This document shows, in pieces, positions 1 through 11,415 of a DNA stretch of 64,000 nucleotides (position 1 is its first letter; the number at the start of each line of letters is the position of its first letter). The notes under the pieces were generated by a model. It was not told where the DNA came from. It made no database searches and saw only the letters and a program-made list of their open reading frames with translations. Source of the stretch: Cyprinodon diabolis (taxonomy: Eukaryota; Chordata; Actinopteri; Cyprinodontiformes; Cyprinodontidae); the NCBI GenBank assembly GCA_030533445.1, contig CM060080.1, forward strand, positions 18,863,377 through 18,927,376, given 5' to 3'. The position numbers were made by a program, and so were the translations under genes.

Positions 1-2560
1 ATCAACATTATAAAGTTGTTTAGGCCATAAAATACTGTACACCTGAAATTTTAAATAACTTTAATAACTTGAACTAAGCATACTTAAAAAAATCCCAGGG
101 CAGAGTCTTGTTGGTTCTGAAAGTTATTTTCTCACTTTTCTTCCCCTTAAAACCATATATTGGGAATGATCATAGGCTTCTTTTCCTCTGCTGAACTAAT
201 AAACAGATTCCAAAACAGATACAACGGGGAGCATAATCATTAAGCATGTCTGCATTTTTCAATACATATGCTACTAATTGAATACAAAACATCAGATTAC
301 AGTACACCTTTAGTTATTAGGATTGTAAACAAATTAGTGCTCTTGTGGAGTTTCACTCAGTAATGAAAAAAGAGACATTTTGCTAACTCAAAACCAAATG
401 TTTTAGCTTTTTATTAACTGGAACAAGTAACCCCACTGCAACATTTTTCATCCAGTTAGGCTGACTGATTTCCATCTCAAAGTTGTGATAAAGAGACCCT
501 ACACTATCACAACCTGCTCAGCTCTCATAATTCCCTGACAACTTAATCCATCTCCTTTACTTTATTTTTTTCCTTATATTCCAACTGGAGCCTGTATATT
601 TTTCCTCTGTTGTCAGATATAAGTAGGGCACTGAATGCTATCTGCCTAAGATGTCCTCCCTCTCCATCACTGTCTACAGTGCTCTACATGCCTCTTATTT
701 CTGGCATCTATCTTTCTCCCTGCCATGTATTATCTACACATCTCTCTCCCTCTAATCTCTTTTTACTCCATCAGCGTCTGTGACAATATTTCTTACCCTC
801 TCTTCTTATCTGGCATTGATTCTTCTCATTTGTTTTTCACTTCTCTGCATTAAACTCTAGGTATTTTTCTTTCAGAGCCCCTGATCGGGTTGTCCAATCT
901 CTGTTTGTGGCATTACCAGCTTCACCTTTTTCAATCTTCTTTCTTTCTCCACATAATGTGTGTTTCTGCCACCACTGGCGGTGTGTTTCGATCCCACCTT
1001 CTCTTACAACCTTCTCACCTCCATTTCTTACTCTCTCTGTTGTCCAACTATGCACTACAGACAACCCTTGCTGAGACTCTCCCTTTATAGAGAAAGAAAA
1101 AGTGGTACTGAAGAGATGTCTGTCCTTTGCCGAAACCAGAACACGCTACAGGCACTTTAAATTATTTCAAAGAGCGAGAAGCAACAACAAAAAAAAGAAA
1201 AAGAAAAAAGAAAAGCCACAGACAGCATTAGAAAGTACCACAGCCTGACACATGCAGAATGTGCTATAAGGGGAAAACAGGTGCTCACAGCTAAAAACGT
1301 TTGACATCTCTGCATGGTTTCCCATTAGGTTTGCTGACAACACATTTTAATACAAGCTTAAAAATGGTTTAAACCGGCAAAGCCATGATTCTGTTTTGCA
1401 TTCAAAAAGGTACAATAAAGGAGACTTAACATTTAGCTTAATATTCAGACAGCCTTTGACGTGTTCTTGTTTTTTTTTTTTTGTTTTTTTTATTTGAAGC
1501 TTTTTACTTCACAAATGGTGCTTTCGATAGGTACACTTCCCATTATGCTTTGCAGCCTAAGGCAATTTCCCCCAGGACATGCAACTATCAGTTTTTGCAC
1601 CAAACAAACCTTCAAACTGTTTCCCTGGTCTTTGCTTTATGTGTCCCATACCACCTGAAGAGTTGCAGAAGGCGCATTCATCAGGCAGCTGGTGACTTTG
1701 AACTTGCTGCTTCAACCTTACCCTCTTTTTGCCTAAAAAAAAATTCTGTTTGAGAAGGAGGCCTACAGTGCTGAGGAGTCGAGTTATTTTCCACCTGCTC
1801 TCCATCTAATTAGAGTCAATGCTCAATTCCTCTTCTCCTTAACATGCCGCTGACTCTCTTCCCACCCACCATCAAAGCTCTGAGCACAATTAGGCGTGTA
1901 AAGCGAAGCAGGGAGAAAAAAAGAAGGGGGAAAAATAAAAGACAGACGTGGACTCTTTGAAGTGCAAAGTGAGATGGGGCAGGTAACCCTCTTGCGGGAG
2001 ATTAGTTAGATTTGCAACACTGCTGGCGAATTAGGGATGTGTATTCTACATTGGACCTAACAACTTTCACTATGATGTTTGACAGGCAACTATATGCACA
2101 ATTAAAGATAGAATATAGAGCCAGGGTTTTTACTGATACAAGCATGCAGCATGAGAAAAACTGAAGGTAGGTATTATAGTCTAAAATAATCCTTAAACTT
2201 TGTTTTTTCATCTATTTTCTGTACTCACATTCGCTTTAAATTAACCGCTGGATGTAGATGTGATATTTACAGCACATAGAATGCATAAAAAACTGGACAA
2301 CAAAAAACGAGTTGGCAAAACATGTATGCAAATTTTGTTCTCTGCCCATAGCCTCAGTCAGGATGATGTTCTCTGGTGTAAAAACTTCCCCTTTTTTCTC
2401 TTGTTAAACAGTAGTTTGTTTATTAGATTAAATATTTAACTAAAACTATCAAAAAATGTAAAGAAAGAACTTTATTCTTAAGTGCTTTGGAACGCAGCAA
2501 ACTTCTTGCCCTTAGCGTTAGCTGGCTCTATCTGTTAGTTTGGAGGCACAGATGGTGTTG
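1..2560. other. Unique AT-rich DNA, no gene seen
   Basis: No coding exon, RNA gene or recognised repeat is visible. About 600-1080 is pyrimidine-rich on the plus strand. A and T runs occur near 1170-1210 and 1470-1490. A homeobox-core-rich patch (CTAATTAGAGTCAATG, about 1807) could be regulatory, but nothing else supports that. The short open frames here have no recognisable domain. Confidence 0.6.
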
Positions 2561-2563
2561 TCA

Positions 2564-2827
2564 CACATTGCAAAAGCGATCTAGAAATAAGTAAAAAATT
2601 CTTAAATTGTGTGTATTTACTTTTAATTTGAGTTGGGGATAATTTGTCAATGGAATGATTTGTTTTACTCTTAAAATAAGATTATTCGATAATATGCACC
2701 TGAAATAATTATTTAAAATGTAAATTGTCTTGTTCCATTGGTAAAGTGTCTCAGTTACCTCATCAATTAAAGAAATGCACTTGTTTTAGGAATAGATGTC
2801 TTATTTAGATTTACATTTTCTGCAGTG
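2564..2827 (+). mobile_element. MITE, copy 1 of a family with CACTGCAAAA-type ends
   Basis: This stretch aligns along its whole length with 18,468-18,758 in the same orientation. Shared blocks include GATCTAGAA-TAAGTAAAAAATTC near the left end and AAATGTAAATTGTCTTGTTCC in the middle. The ends are degenerate inverted repeats (CACATTGCAAAA on the left, TTTTCTGCAGTG on the right). It has no coding capacity, so it is a non-autonomous DNA transposon. No target duplication is convincing, so the superfamily is left open. Confidence 0.7.
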
Positions 2828-2929
2828 CAAAATTCTAAACTTCCTCCTATTAAATTAAAATACTGGTGAAAGACCAGCAAATTACTGTATGGGCTGTGCA
2901 AATCTATTCATTTAAACTTTTTTTTTTCC

Positions 2930-3196
2930 AACAGAAGGCTTCTAAATAGGATACAACAGCTTAAAGCACTACAGTATATCATATATCAAACCCACATCCA
3001 ATGTATAACACACAATTTACCATTTGTGCAATAACTGTTTCTCTATATTTAACACCCAGTGCAATAACTATATATATAAATATGGCATATTCTAATTCTT
3101 TGACTATTTGAGCTGATGTAACAAGTCCATTTCTCCATTGTGAGATCAATAAAGTCAATCAATCAATCAATCAACCAACCGATCAATCAATCAATC
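2930..3196 (+). repeat. Truncated LINE 3' end with TCAA-rich tail
   Basis: The block holds two 'gtgcaataact' segments and then 'tgtaacaagtccatttctcc', 'attgtgagatcaataaagt' and a degenerate TCAA array (3156-3196). This layout, with an AATAAA-like signal followed by a short-period tail, is typical of 3' untranslated ends of teleost CR1/L2/Rex1-type LINEs. Similar tails occur at 58,190-58,265, near 22,755, and in minus orientation at 16,765. No reverse transcriptase remains at this copy. Confidence 0.65.
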
Positions 3197-4803
3197 CAGT
3201 TTCTATATTCAAATTTTTTCACAGTAATCCACTTAAAGATACACAGAAAACCTAGAAACCTTTAAATTGAGATTTTCTGCAGGTTCTTAACACTGCTGAT
3301 GTTCTAAGAGTTCTCCTGGGATGTATATATTGTTTTGATGACATGAGAGAGAACCAGGGGACAGGTGGCTGTACAACACACAGAGATCTCTCCGGCTGCT
3401 CAACAGCTCTTTAGAATGACAGGCCCATTTCAATTTTTCAGCTTTACAGTCTACTTGTTTCAGTCACACGTAGCTACCTTAAAAAGAGTGAGCTCCACAG
3501 GCTTCTCTCTGCTTGGTGGTCATTGCAGAGGAACTAATAGAAGGTGATGACCCCACTGAGAATGAGTGAGAGTAAGAGAAAAAGGGAAACTGATAAGTGT
3601 GAGGCAAGGACAGGATCAAAGGAACCTGTGGCTGTTTCATTTCAGTGGTGAGAGAGGATGAAGGAAGGGAAAATATCATTTTATTTTCATTCCAGTACTT
3701 CATAAATACTCGCATACAACAAACTTTATAGGATGAAAATAAAATAGAGGAATATAGGCTATTATATTCATATAGTATATTTTATTATACTAACTAGATT
3801 AGTATGACTTTTAAAGGTTATATAGATGTTAATGTAGGGTCTACAAGGTTGCTTAGGGAAAAATAAGCTAATAAAAGTGTGTTTTAACAAGAAAGGTATT
3901 GTACACACGGTAGAGTGCATTATTCAGAGCTCCTCTGCATGGTGGTAGAAAAACCCAAAAAAATACTTAGTCCAATGTGAGTATTTACTTTGGACATCGC
4001 TTGACTTCATCCTATTAAGCTAACATTAAAAGATGATCATGCAATAATTTAGAGGGAGGAAATAAAGAATAAACAAAATCTGGAAATTTTGAAATGAATC
4101 TTAACCGAAGATAAGTATATATTCTGCCTTGGTTTCAAAAGTTCAAAAGAGCTGTTTTCCATTTACCCTGATACCCCTGATTGAAGTCTGTGCAACCCGT
4201 CTCATTTTGAAGGGTTAGAATCTAAGAAATATTTGATTGGTTAACCTTTGTGTGTTTTAAATTCAATATACTGTAACTCTGAAAGAGTTGGAGAGATTTT
4301 CAACAGCAGAAATCAAACAGCTTTTGTTCCCATGGTATATTTCAGAAATCTGGCTCTGATGGTACAGTAGAAAAAGAAAGCCAGTTTAGAAAAAAAGTTT
4401 TAAGGACGTCCTTTTTACAGGTGCTACATCAAACTTTGAGGGCTAAGGCAAACTCCTACACACCAAGTAAGGTGAGATTTAGAAAACAGGCTAAAGTGTC
4501 ACTTGAGATTATTCTAGTGATGTTCCTATTTCTCTAAGAAACCATGTTCAATCTATTACATTTTGCCTTTTACTTATTTAAATGTCATTCAAAGAGTGGA
4601 AAGAACCTTATTTATGATGCATTACAATAAAAAAATAAGATAACCATAAATACAATATGTACGGAGTCTGCATGCAATTAAAGGTGTCTGACCAGTGAAC
4701 TTTTGGTGACAGCAGAACAATTATGGTACAGGTATGTTTTTGGTTTTTTTGTATTTTTATTGAGTGATAAAGCAGAAAAAAATGCTGTGGAGAGGTGTAC
4801 ATT
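3197..4803. other. Unique DNA, no gene seen
   Basis: No coding or RNA gene and no recognised repeat. AT-rich spacer with short open frames that lack any known motif. Confidence 0.6.
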
Positions 4804-5218
4804 GGGGCTGCATGTTTTCGCAGTGGGTAGTACTGTTGCCTTCAAGCAAGATTCCTGGGTCTTTCTGCATGGAGTTGCATGTTCTCCCCCCGAGCATTTG
4901 TGGGCTCTCTCTGGGTACTCTGGTTTCCTCCCACAGTCCAAAAAAGTGTTTTTTACGGCCAATTGGCTTTTTAAAATTATCCTGAGGTGTGCGTGTGCAT
5001 GGTTATGTGTCTGTGTTGCCCTGCAACAGACTGGCGACCTATCCAGGTTGTACCTCACCTCTTAACCCATAGACTGCCAGTGATAGGCACCAGCGCCACG
5101 GTGACCCTGACGGGACTAATCTAGCAAAGATGGATGGATGGATGGGTGGATGGATGGATGGATGGATGGATGGATGGATGAATGGATGGATGGATGGATG
5201 GATGGATGGATGGATGGA
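4804..5218 (+). mobile_element. tRNA-derived SINE with GATG tail
   Basis: The 5' part (GGGGCTGCATG, then an A-box-like GCAGTGGGTAG stretch) resembles a tRNA-derived head. The body has the hallmark 'tgcatggagttgcatgttct', 'ctcccacagtccaaaa', 'ccctgcaacagactggcgac' and 'gataggcaccagcgcca' segments of a common teleost SINE/LINE-tail family. The 3' end is a GATG array. The copy at 7167-7505 matches it segment by segment. The open frames crossing it on both strands are by-products of the repeat. Confidence 0.85.
5128..5217 (+). repeat. (GATG)n microsatellite tail
   Basis: About 22 near-perfect 4-bp units with rare variants (GGTG, GAAT). It forms the 3' tail of the SINE and probably grew from it. 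Read on the minus strand it gives an Ile-His-Pro-Ser repeat frame that is not a gene. Confidence 0.95.
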
Positions 5219-7166
5219 GTTGTACATGGGACTTTAATTTGGAATACAATTTTTTAACTAACCTAAGGCAAAAAAAAAAGGAGCAAAAATATTAGCAATT
5301 AAATTTTTTAACCGCTCCCCTCAGTTGCTTTGAATTGAGTTTAAAACCACTCTTGATGAAATCGGCTTTTGACTGAGCCATCTAAATCTTATCTGTCTAC
5401 TGTCCTGCATTTTCTTATATCAAACATTTTATCTTTTGCTACATAATCCTCGTATGTTAAGTTATGTTATGTATGTGTCATTGCCCTGAGATGGACTGGT
5501 GACCTGGCCAGGGTGTACCCCAGACACCAGCACTTTTTTCTAATCTTTTGTCCCTGATGCTGCTTCCGGTATTAAGACAGGACTGCATCTGATGCCAGCA
5601 TAGATTTTTCAATATTTATCGAAAAGTACACATTCCATTTGTCTAGCGAGGCATTCGATTTTGCAGTTATTGCTTTTGTTGAAAATGTCAGATCTGCAGT
5701 CAATATTTAATATTAAAGCATGTTTTTCTGCCATGATCCTGTTTATGTAACACAATATCCAGCAAGCAACTGTTTAATATGAATGCATAAATATACATCT
5801 AATCTAAGTATTTGCATCTTAGATGGAGAATGTTTACAGTTCAGGGAAGCACTGCTTTGAAGCTGGTAGAATCAACTGCTCAATGGGTCCTTATTTCTGC
5901 AAACCTGTTTTAAAACTCTTTTGGATTAGTGAGGAAAAGGTGAATGCCCTGAGGATATTCAAATAGACCAGCATGAGCAGGCAGTGTTGAGTTAAAATTT
6001 GAACACTAAAGTTGCAGCCTTTTGGAAAACAGCATTAATGACTAAGCTTTGTTGTTTGGGATCTAAAAATGATATAAATGGATGTTTTACTTGAATTATT
6101 TACCAGGGGGATTAAATTCATGACAGCAAGTATTTACTATTGGACTCCTTTGTGTCAAAGTTACTCATTTTGCCTCAGATTAGTAGCAACAGCAATCATA
6201 GAGACAGACAATGAAAAAAATAAAATAATAAATAAAATAAAAAAGAGCTTACTCCAAAGGTTTTTCTCAAATATTGAATACAAATGTAGCCTGGCCTTAA
6301 AAATGAAAAAAAAAAGAACTCTGTGACAGTAATTTGGATATGAAAGTTAAAAAACAACTTTGCTTATCTTATTAAACCCAGCAGCTCAAGACAGCTTGTT
6401 TGCTTTGGTTCACAAACAGGAACAAGCCTCTTTATGCTGTTATGAAACGCTGACACAAGCAACATTTTCACCAACTCGTTAATTAAAACTCCAGGTTTTA
6501 ATCGTTTGAAAAGTCATCACTGGAAAATGCTCAGAGCCATGAACTCAAACAGAAATTAAACAAATGAACAAGAGCCGGAACATCCTATTCTCAAAGTTAT
6601 GCACCTTTAGTTTATTATAATTTTGGCTATTTTAGTTTAATACAAATTCCAGAGGATTTTTGAGGAGTCCTAAACCATCATAGAAAGGAAATTAGAGCTG
6701 ACTAATCATCAATAAATTCATTTATTGAAAATAAAAACTATTCTAACACTTTAAATATTTCTTAGATACTTTAAAATCTAGTGATAGATGCAGATATATC
6801 AATTAAAACCAAATCTATGAGCTGAAGGAGTTTTGGGAAGGAAATATGTACAAATCTTGCAAGCGTTTTCTTGCCTCTACCCTTTTCCCATTTGTTAAAA
6901 CTACACTTTGCTTTGATCTATTGGACCAATCTTTGGATTGACTGCTGTATAAGCAGAAGGCACAGCATCATTTCCAAGTAGAAGGAAGAATTATCCCCTG
7001 GTGAAGCCACTGGGTTCAAAATTCTGGCATTTTTGACCAATTAAAGAAAAAACACAAAAAAAAAAAACACAGAAAGTCCTGTTTGGAGACATAAGGAAAC
7101 AAAGCAAACATAGAAATGTGACCGGTTTAAATCAGATATATTTGGCCTACATGTACAGTAAAACAC
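5219..7166. other. Unique DNA with one SINE scrap
   Basis: A small plus-strand scrap of the same SINE body is seen near 5477-5530 ('gagatggactggtgacc', 'cagggtgtacccc'). No gene is seen in the rest. Confidence 0.6.
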
Positions 7167-7505
7167 GGGGCTGCTCAGTGGTTCAGTGGATAATACTGCT
7201 GCCTTGCAGCAAGAGGGTTCTGGGTTTGATTCAGTTCAGTGCCTTTCTGCATGGAGTTCCATGTTCTCCCTGAGCATGTGTGGGCTCTCTCTGGGTACTC
7301 CTGTTTCCTCCTACAGTCCAAAAACATGACTGTTAGGTTAATTGGCTCCTCTAAAATTGCCCTTAGGTGTGAGTCTGTGTGTAAATGGTTGTTTGTCCTG
7401 TTTGTTTCTGTGTTGTCCTGCGATGGACTGGCCCTGCCTTTCGCCCATAGACAGCTGGAGATAGGCACCAGCACCCCTCGTGACCCCACGCCAATCACAT
7501 CTCCT
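7167..7505 (+). mobile_element. tRNA-derived SINE, tailless copy
   Basis: Same family as 4804-5218. The head reads GGGGCTGCTCAGTGGTTCAG with a B-box-like GTTCTGGGTTTGATTC near 7216. The body keeps 'ctacagtccaaaaacatgac', 'ttaggttaattggctcc' and 'agctggagataggcacca'. It lacks the GATG tail and stops within 'cgtgaccccacg', so the 3' end is lost. Confidence 0.85.
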
Positions 7506-9359
7506 CCATGGTGAAACATGACAGTGGTAGCAACGTGCCATGGACCTTCTATTTCTCTTTACTCATAGTTTATTTCTTAACTGTAACAGTACCATCAGAG
7601 TATGGGGCAGCATATGGCAGTCTAACCTATACAATTCCTCAATCTCACAAAATTTGAAAAGAAACATAGGGGTGTAAAAACTTCCTAAAGCCGCAAAACA
7701 TGAAGTACCAGGCTCAGGCAGGAAAAACTGACAGCACATTGAAACACTCCACCATTGAATCTGTGTATTAATAATGAGCACAGAGGAGGCAGAATGGAAC
7801 GACATGGATAGGCTCCATTTAAGGATGATTTGGACAGAAAGAGACCCGCAGTCATGACTCAGCTGCCTAAACCAACACAAAGCCCCATTAGCCATTTCTT
7901 GGTCATGCTGTGATGTCTTCTCTTCAGTGACTAACAACTAACAACCCAGCTGTAGAGTGCAACAGCAGACTAAAGCTAAAGCGAGTAACTAAAGACTTGA
8001 ACAAATTTCTGGTTTGCTCTCATGGCTGCTATTTGTTATCAATTGAGTCTGAAAGATTGGAAACTCTGAGGCTAAATATAATAAAGCACAGCAATGAGGG
8101 GAGAAAGTGTTCATAAATCAAAGGAAAAATCAATTCAGGCATGTATGAAATGTGTTTGTACGATGACAAATATTTTTCTTCCATGGATCCGGAGATGTTT
8201 ACACACCTGCTACACTTGTTTGTTCAAAGGAAAATCACTGACGCATTCACAGTGACACAAAAAGACAGTTTTAGTGGTTTTGGCAAAGACAAGATAAATG
8301 TTCAGTCTGCAAAATCATTAAGTTTGGAGAAAAAATTATTTAAACAAAAAAAAAAAAATGACGGGCAACAAAACAACTACAGGGAGTTTTATTAAAAGCC
8401 AAAATGTATTTTTTACAGTTATTTTATTAACCTCATTTAAGTAATTCTAGTCTGCCATATTGGAGGTTGCACAGATGTGTATTAGCTGTTTGGCAGGCAA
8501 GACAAACAAAAATCCTTTTTTTTTTTATTGCTTTGAAGCATGTTTAATCAACATGGAGCTGGTACTCCCTACCTGTAGAACGGAGAGTTTTTAACATTCC
8601 TCTCTGCAGGACTACACAATGTTTTTTTAAATTCCTGCTTTTTGGGTAATGAAGCTGTCTCTGCATATCTATGGTGAATACTTTCAGAAAATATAGACAA
8701 ACTGATACATTTCAATAAATATACTGTAATCAACAGTAATCAACCGCCTAAAGCCACTTATATCAACTCTAGTTAACTGGATCATTTTTCCTTTTTTGTT
8801 CTTTCCCAACATGTATGGACCTGAAATATTTGTTAAATAACAATTAAAACCTCACCAATGAACGCAGTAGCAGAGCAAGAGCCAGCAGCCTCATTAGTCT
8901 TATTTACTTACATAAACTCTATTAAAATTAATATTATTGTGAAAGATCTAGGACCCCCACCACTTCTGAAATTTGGTGTCTTATGCCAATAAAGTTTTAC
9001 ATAATGACTGCATCATTTTCTTTTCATAATCGCACCCCTCACTGGCAGAGAGCTATATAACTATATTTTTTATCCAGTTGAAGCCTATACTCGCCAACCC
9101 ATCAGTAACCTGCATTTTGCATATATGCACATAGTAACTTTTTTTAGGTGTGATAATGTTTTATGGGAGAGGGGTTTAAACTATAATTAAACCTAAATGA
9201 TAAAGCCCTGCGGATGGGAAGAAAAGCAGAGAATGTCAGTGTCGTAAACTTTGAAAATGAAAACAGCAACAATAAATACAGCACCGTAATAATAGCTTCA
9301 GTGCTGGGAAAGCTTAGGAAGGTCAAAGCTCTTAAATGTGGCATTTCCTTCTCATGACT
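7506..9359. other. Unique DNA, no gene seen
   Basis: No gene or recognised repeat. A minus-strand frame of 124 codons (7563-7937) has no domain, no signal peptide and no splice context, and is judged a chance frame. Confidence 0.55.
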
Positions 9360-9860
9360 GCAGCTGAAATCTGTGGTATCTTGCTTCTGTTCTTCTTCTG
9401 CAGCAGGTCAATTCAGCCTCCCTCTCCTTTCGCACAAGCATCATCGCATTCATTAGACCTCAGCAGGTGGGAAGTATTTGTGTGCAAGTGAGTGTGGAGT
9501 AGTAAAAGGAATGCAGTAAGAGCCAATCATGTAGGAGACCACCCATCCTTATCAAACTGTTTGACACTAATGCCATTAGGAGAGATGCATAGCTATGTGA
9601 GTTCATAAAATTAAGGCTCGGACCAGCAGCTGAGCAAGTGCAGGCACCGAGGCTCATATGCATCAGCAGTATGATGAGATTAGCCTGCCGCGCTAAGAGC
9701 TGACAGGCCTCATCAGTTCACATCAGGTGCAGTAGGATGTGCTTGCTGTGAAAGAAACCATACCACCCTCATGCGTGTCTGCATACACTGCATTAGGGTT
9801 ATAGAAAGCAGGTGAGTGCATAAGCAGGGAATAAAAAGCTACACAAGTGTGACTGATGGC
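9360..9860. promoter_or_regulatory. Candidate conserved non-coding block
   Basis: This block is less AT-rich than its flanks and free of recognised repeats. It carries several transcription-factor-like cores (ATGCAT, CATATGCATCAG, CATTAGACC, GAGATTAGCC, CAGGTG). It has no long frame. Developmental enhancers in vertebrate gene deserts can look like this, but conservation was not tested. Confidence 0.2.
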
Positions 9861-10478
9861 GGACATGATCAGTCAGTGTTTGTGTTCAAACTCATGAAAC
9901 ATATCAACGATCAAAATCACTTGAACTCTGCCTGCAAATGCCAGATGTTCCACAGGCTTCTGCGCCAAAGCCATTAAGAGTCAAGCCAAATACACTTGCA
10001 AATTGATGTCACTGATGGCGACGCTGATAGGTCAAATTTGCTGTTATAAGTCCCAGCAACAAATGGACAAACTTCCTTGAACGCTGATTACAGCAGACAG
10101 GTCCTGGAACATGTTCTGATTGGAGCAGACATTTGGGCTGAACTCTGTACAGGTCGGTTTTTGTACATTCTGGAGCAATGTGACCTTGTTCAAGCAAAAC
10201 ACTCTACCATTTGTCGAGAGGAGGTAGAGAGCTGATGTTTTCCAATGCCAGATAGAGTCCATGCATTTCTAAATGGCCGCGTTGTTTTGCCAAAAGTCCA
10301 CACACGCAATAAATACTCCTTTAGCTTTACTTCATACGAACACACATTAACTCTTCCTCACGCACATGTTTAACATCTTACATATGCAAATTAGAGTACC
10401 ACAGGGCCCCAATATATCACACACCTAAGTGCTTGTTCCTTCTCTGTGAGCGCCTGGTTTTATTATCAGGTGTGTGCA
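9861..10478. other. Unique DNA, no gene seen
   Basis: No coding exon or repeat is recognised before the helicase-carrying element. Confidence 0.55.
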
Positions 10479-10487
10479 GCCTCCCTC

Positions 10488-11015
10488 TAACCTGACAACA
10501 GCCAGATGCATGTCTCGCTCCGCCTAGCTCCACTCACATACATCTGGGAACCCGCCATAGGAATTGCCTTTGGATAAGCCACTTGTCTGTCATCTTTATT
10601 GACGTGCTATTTCAACCACTCACACCGAAGCTAACCCGTGACGCTGTGAGAGGAGGAGCCATTTGGTAGATCAAGCTCCTGCCAAATCCGGTCGGGAGAA
10701 GGGCGAAAACATTGTTTCCACCAACAAAAGCCTTCAAAGCCGTTCTCTGATGTTCTTTTAATGAAACAATATCTGATAGATTGGACAACACAGAAGATAT
10801 AGCAGCATCAATGCTAACGCTTGCTTCCTCAATGCGAGCCGCCATTGTTGTTGGAATCTCACGGTTGCTTCTCCACTCCAGGACACACCCGCCCTGCGTC
10901 CTGATTGCACAGACCATAAATTTGGTTGGTGAAATCACTTTCAATGAGCAGGTTCCCAGATGAATGTGAGTGGAGCTGGGCGGAGCGAGACATGCATCTG
11001 GCTGTTGTCAGGCTA
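10488..11015. mobile_element. Long-TIR DNA transposon carrying a RecQ-like fragment
   Basis: The ends are 68-bp inverted repeats (10,488-10,555 and 10,948-11,015) with about four mismatches, both beginning TA(A/G)CCTGACAACAGCC. They are flanked by a perfect 9-bp direct repeat, GCCTCCCTC (10,479-10,487 and 11,016-11,024). A 9-bp duplication with long inverted ends is the pattern of Mutator-like elements; an 8-bp hAT-type reading is less natural. The 392-bp core encodes no transposase. It holds, on the minus strand, the start of a RecQ-family helicase coding sequence. The high TIR identity and intact duplication point to a fairly recent insertion. Confidence 0.8.
10612..10944 (-). pseudogene. 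RecQ-type helicase 5' fragment inside the TIR element
   Basis: The frame is open for 110 codons on the minus strand. A better start is an internal ATG in the context ACAACAATGGCGGCTCG, about 35 codons in. After it come a helical stretch, then LKEHQRTALKAFVGG and NNVFALLPTGFGRSLIYQ. The first fits RecQ motif 0 (a conserved Gln ahead of the P-loop). The second is motif I, a Walker A box with Gly-Arg-Ser where Gly-Lys-Ser is usual. The match stops right after the P-loop, so motifs Ia-VI, RQC and HRDC are absent and no enzyme can be made. The break is what a captured first exon would give. Full-length relatives of the element may encode such a helicase themselves, so capture from a host gene is an inference. 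Confidence 0.75.
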
Positions 11016-11223
11016 GCCTCCCTCCTCTTCAGCTCTGGACCTGCTTCTGTGTGCTCATGTAAACTAGTTTGACTTTAAAGGCGTTACCCACTAGACATAA
11101 AAGTTTGGCTTCCTGTGTTTCCTTGCTCAGTCTGTTCAGCCATCATCTTGTTGTTCTGCCTAAAAACAAACTGGCTGCACTGGTTTTATTTAGAATACCC
11201 TCTATTTCTTTTTGAAAAAAATA

Positions 11224-11296
11224 AAAGCAAAAGGTGAATGGAAAAATGGTTGGGCATTCCTCCCGACCGGATTTAGTAAGAGTTTGATTAATTATT
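11224..11296 (+). pseudogene. Second, diverged RecQ P-loop fragment
   Basis: Read on the plus strand, this stretch gives WAFLPTGFSKSLI, again the RecQ motif I region. Its DNA shares the 15-base core CTCCCGACCGGATTT with the minus strand of the neighbouring element and aligns to either side with one indel. The Walker A third glycine is Ser here but Lys is kept, whereas the neighbour has Gly and Arg, so the two copies decayed separately. It has no TIRs of its own and is cut by a MITE fragment at 11,330. Confidence 0.6.
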
Positions 11297-11329
11297 TAAC
11301 TAAGCATGTCTCAGCTGCTGCTGGTTCTG

Positions 11330-11415
11330 ATTAATGATTGACAATTAGGCGGACCACTTATTTTGATCAACCACCCGGACAAAGAACATCCTACACAATA
11401 TCTTTAAAATAATCA
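11330..11415 (+). mobile_element. 3' fragment of the TTAA MITE family
   Basis: This matches the right ends of the copies at 17,507-17,884 and 53,716-54,082: 'aatgattgacaattagg', 'accacttattttgat', 'aagaacatcctacac'. The left three quarters of the element are missing. Confidence 0.75.

Noticed and set aside
4678..5065. Open frames of 120-126 codons on both strands
   Set aside because: They lie within the tRNA-derived SINE and recur in the copy at 7167-7505, so they are repeat-derived frames.
5128..5217. Tandem array considered as a CRISPR-like array
   Set aside because: The units are 4 bp with no spacers, and the sequence is clearly eukaryotic.
5039..5227. Minus-strand frame with an Ile-His-Pro-Ser repeat
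   Set aside because: It is the translation of the GATG microsatellite.
7563..7937. Minus-strand frame of 124 codons
   Set aside because: No domain, no codon or compositional signal and no splice context. This length arises by chance in 64 kb.
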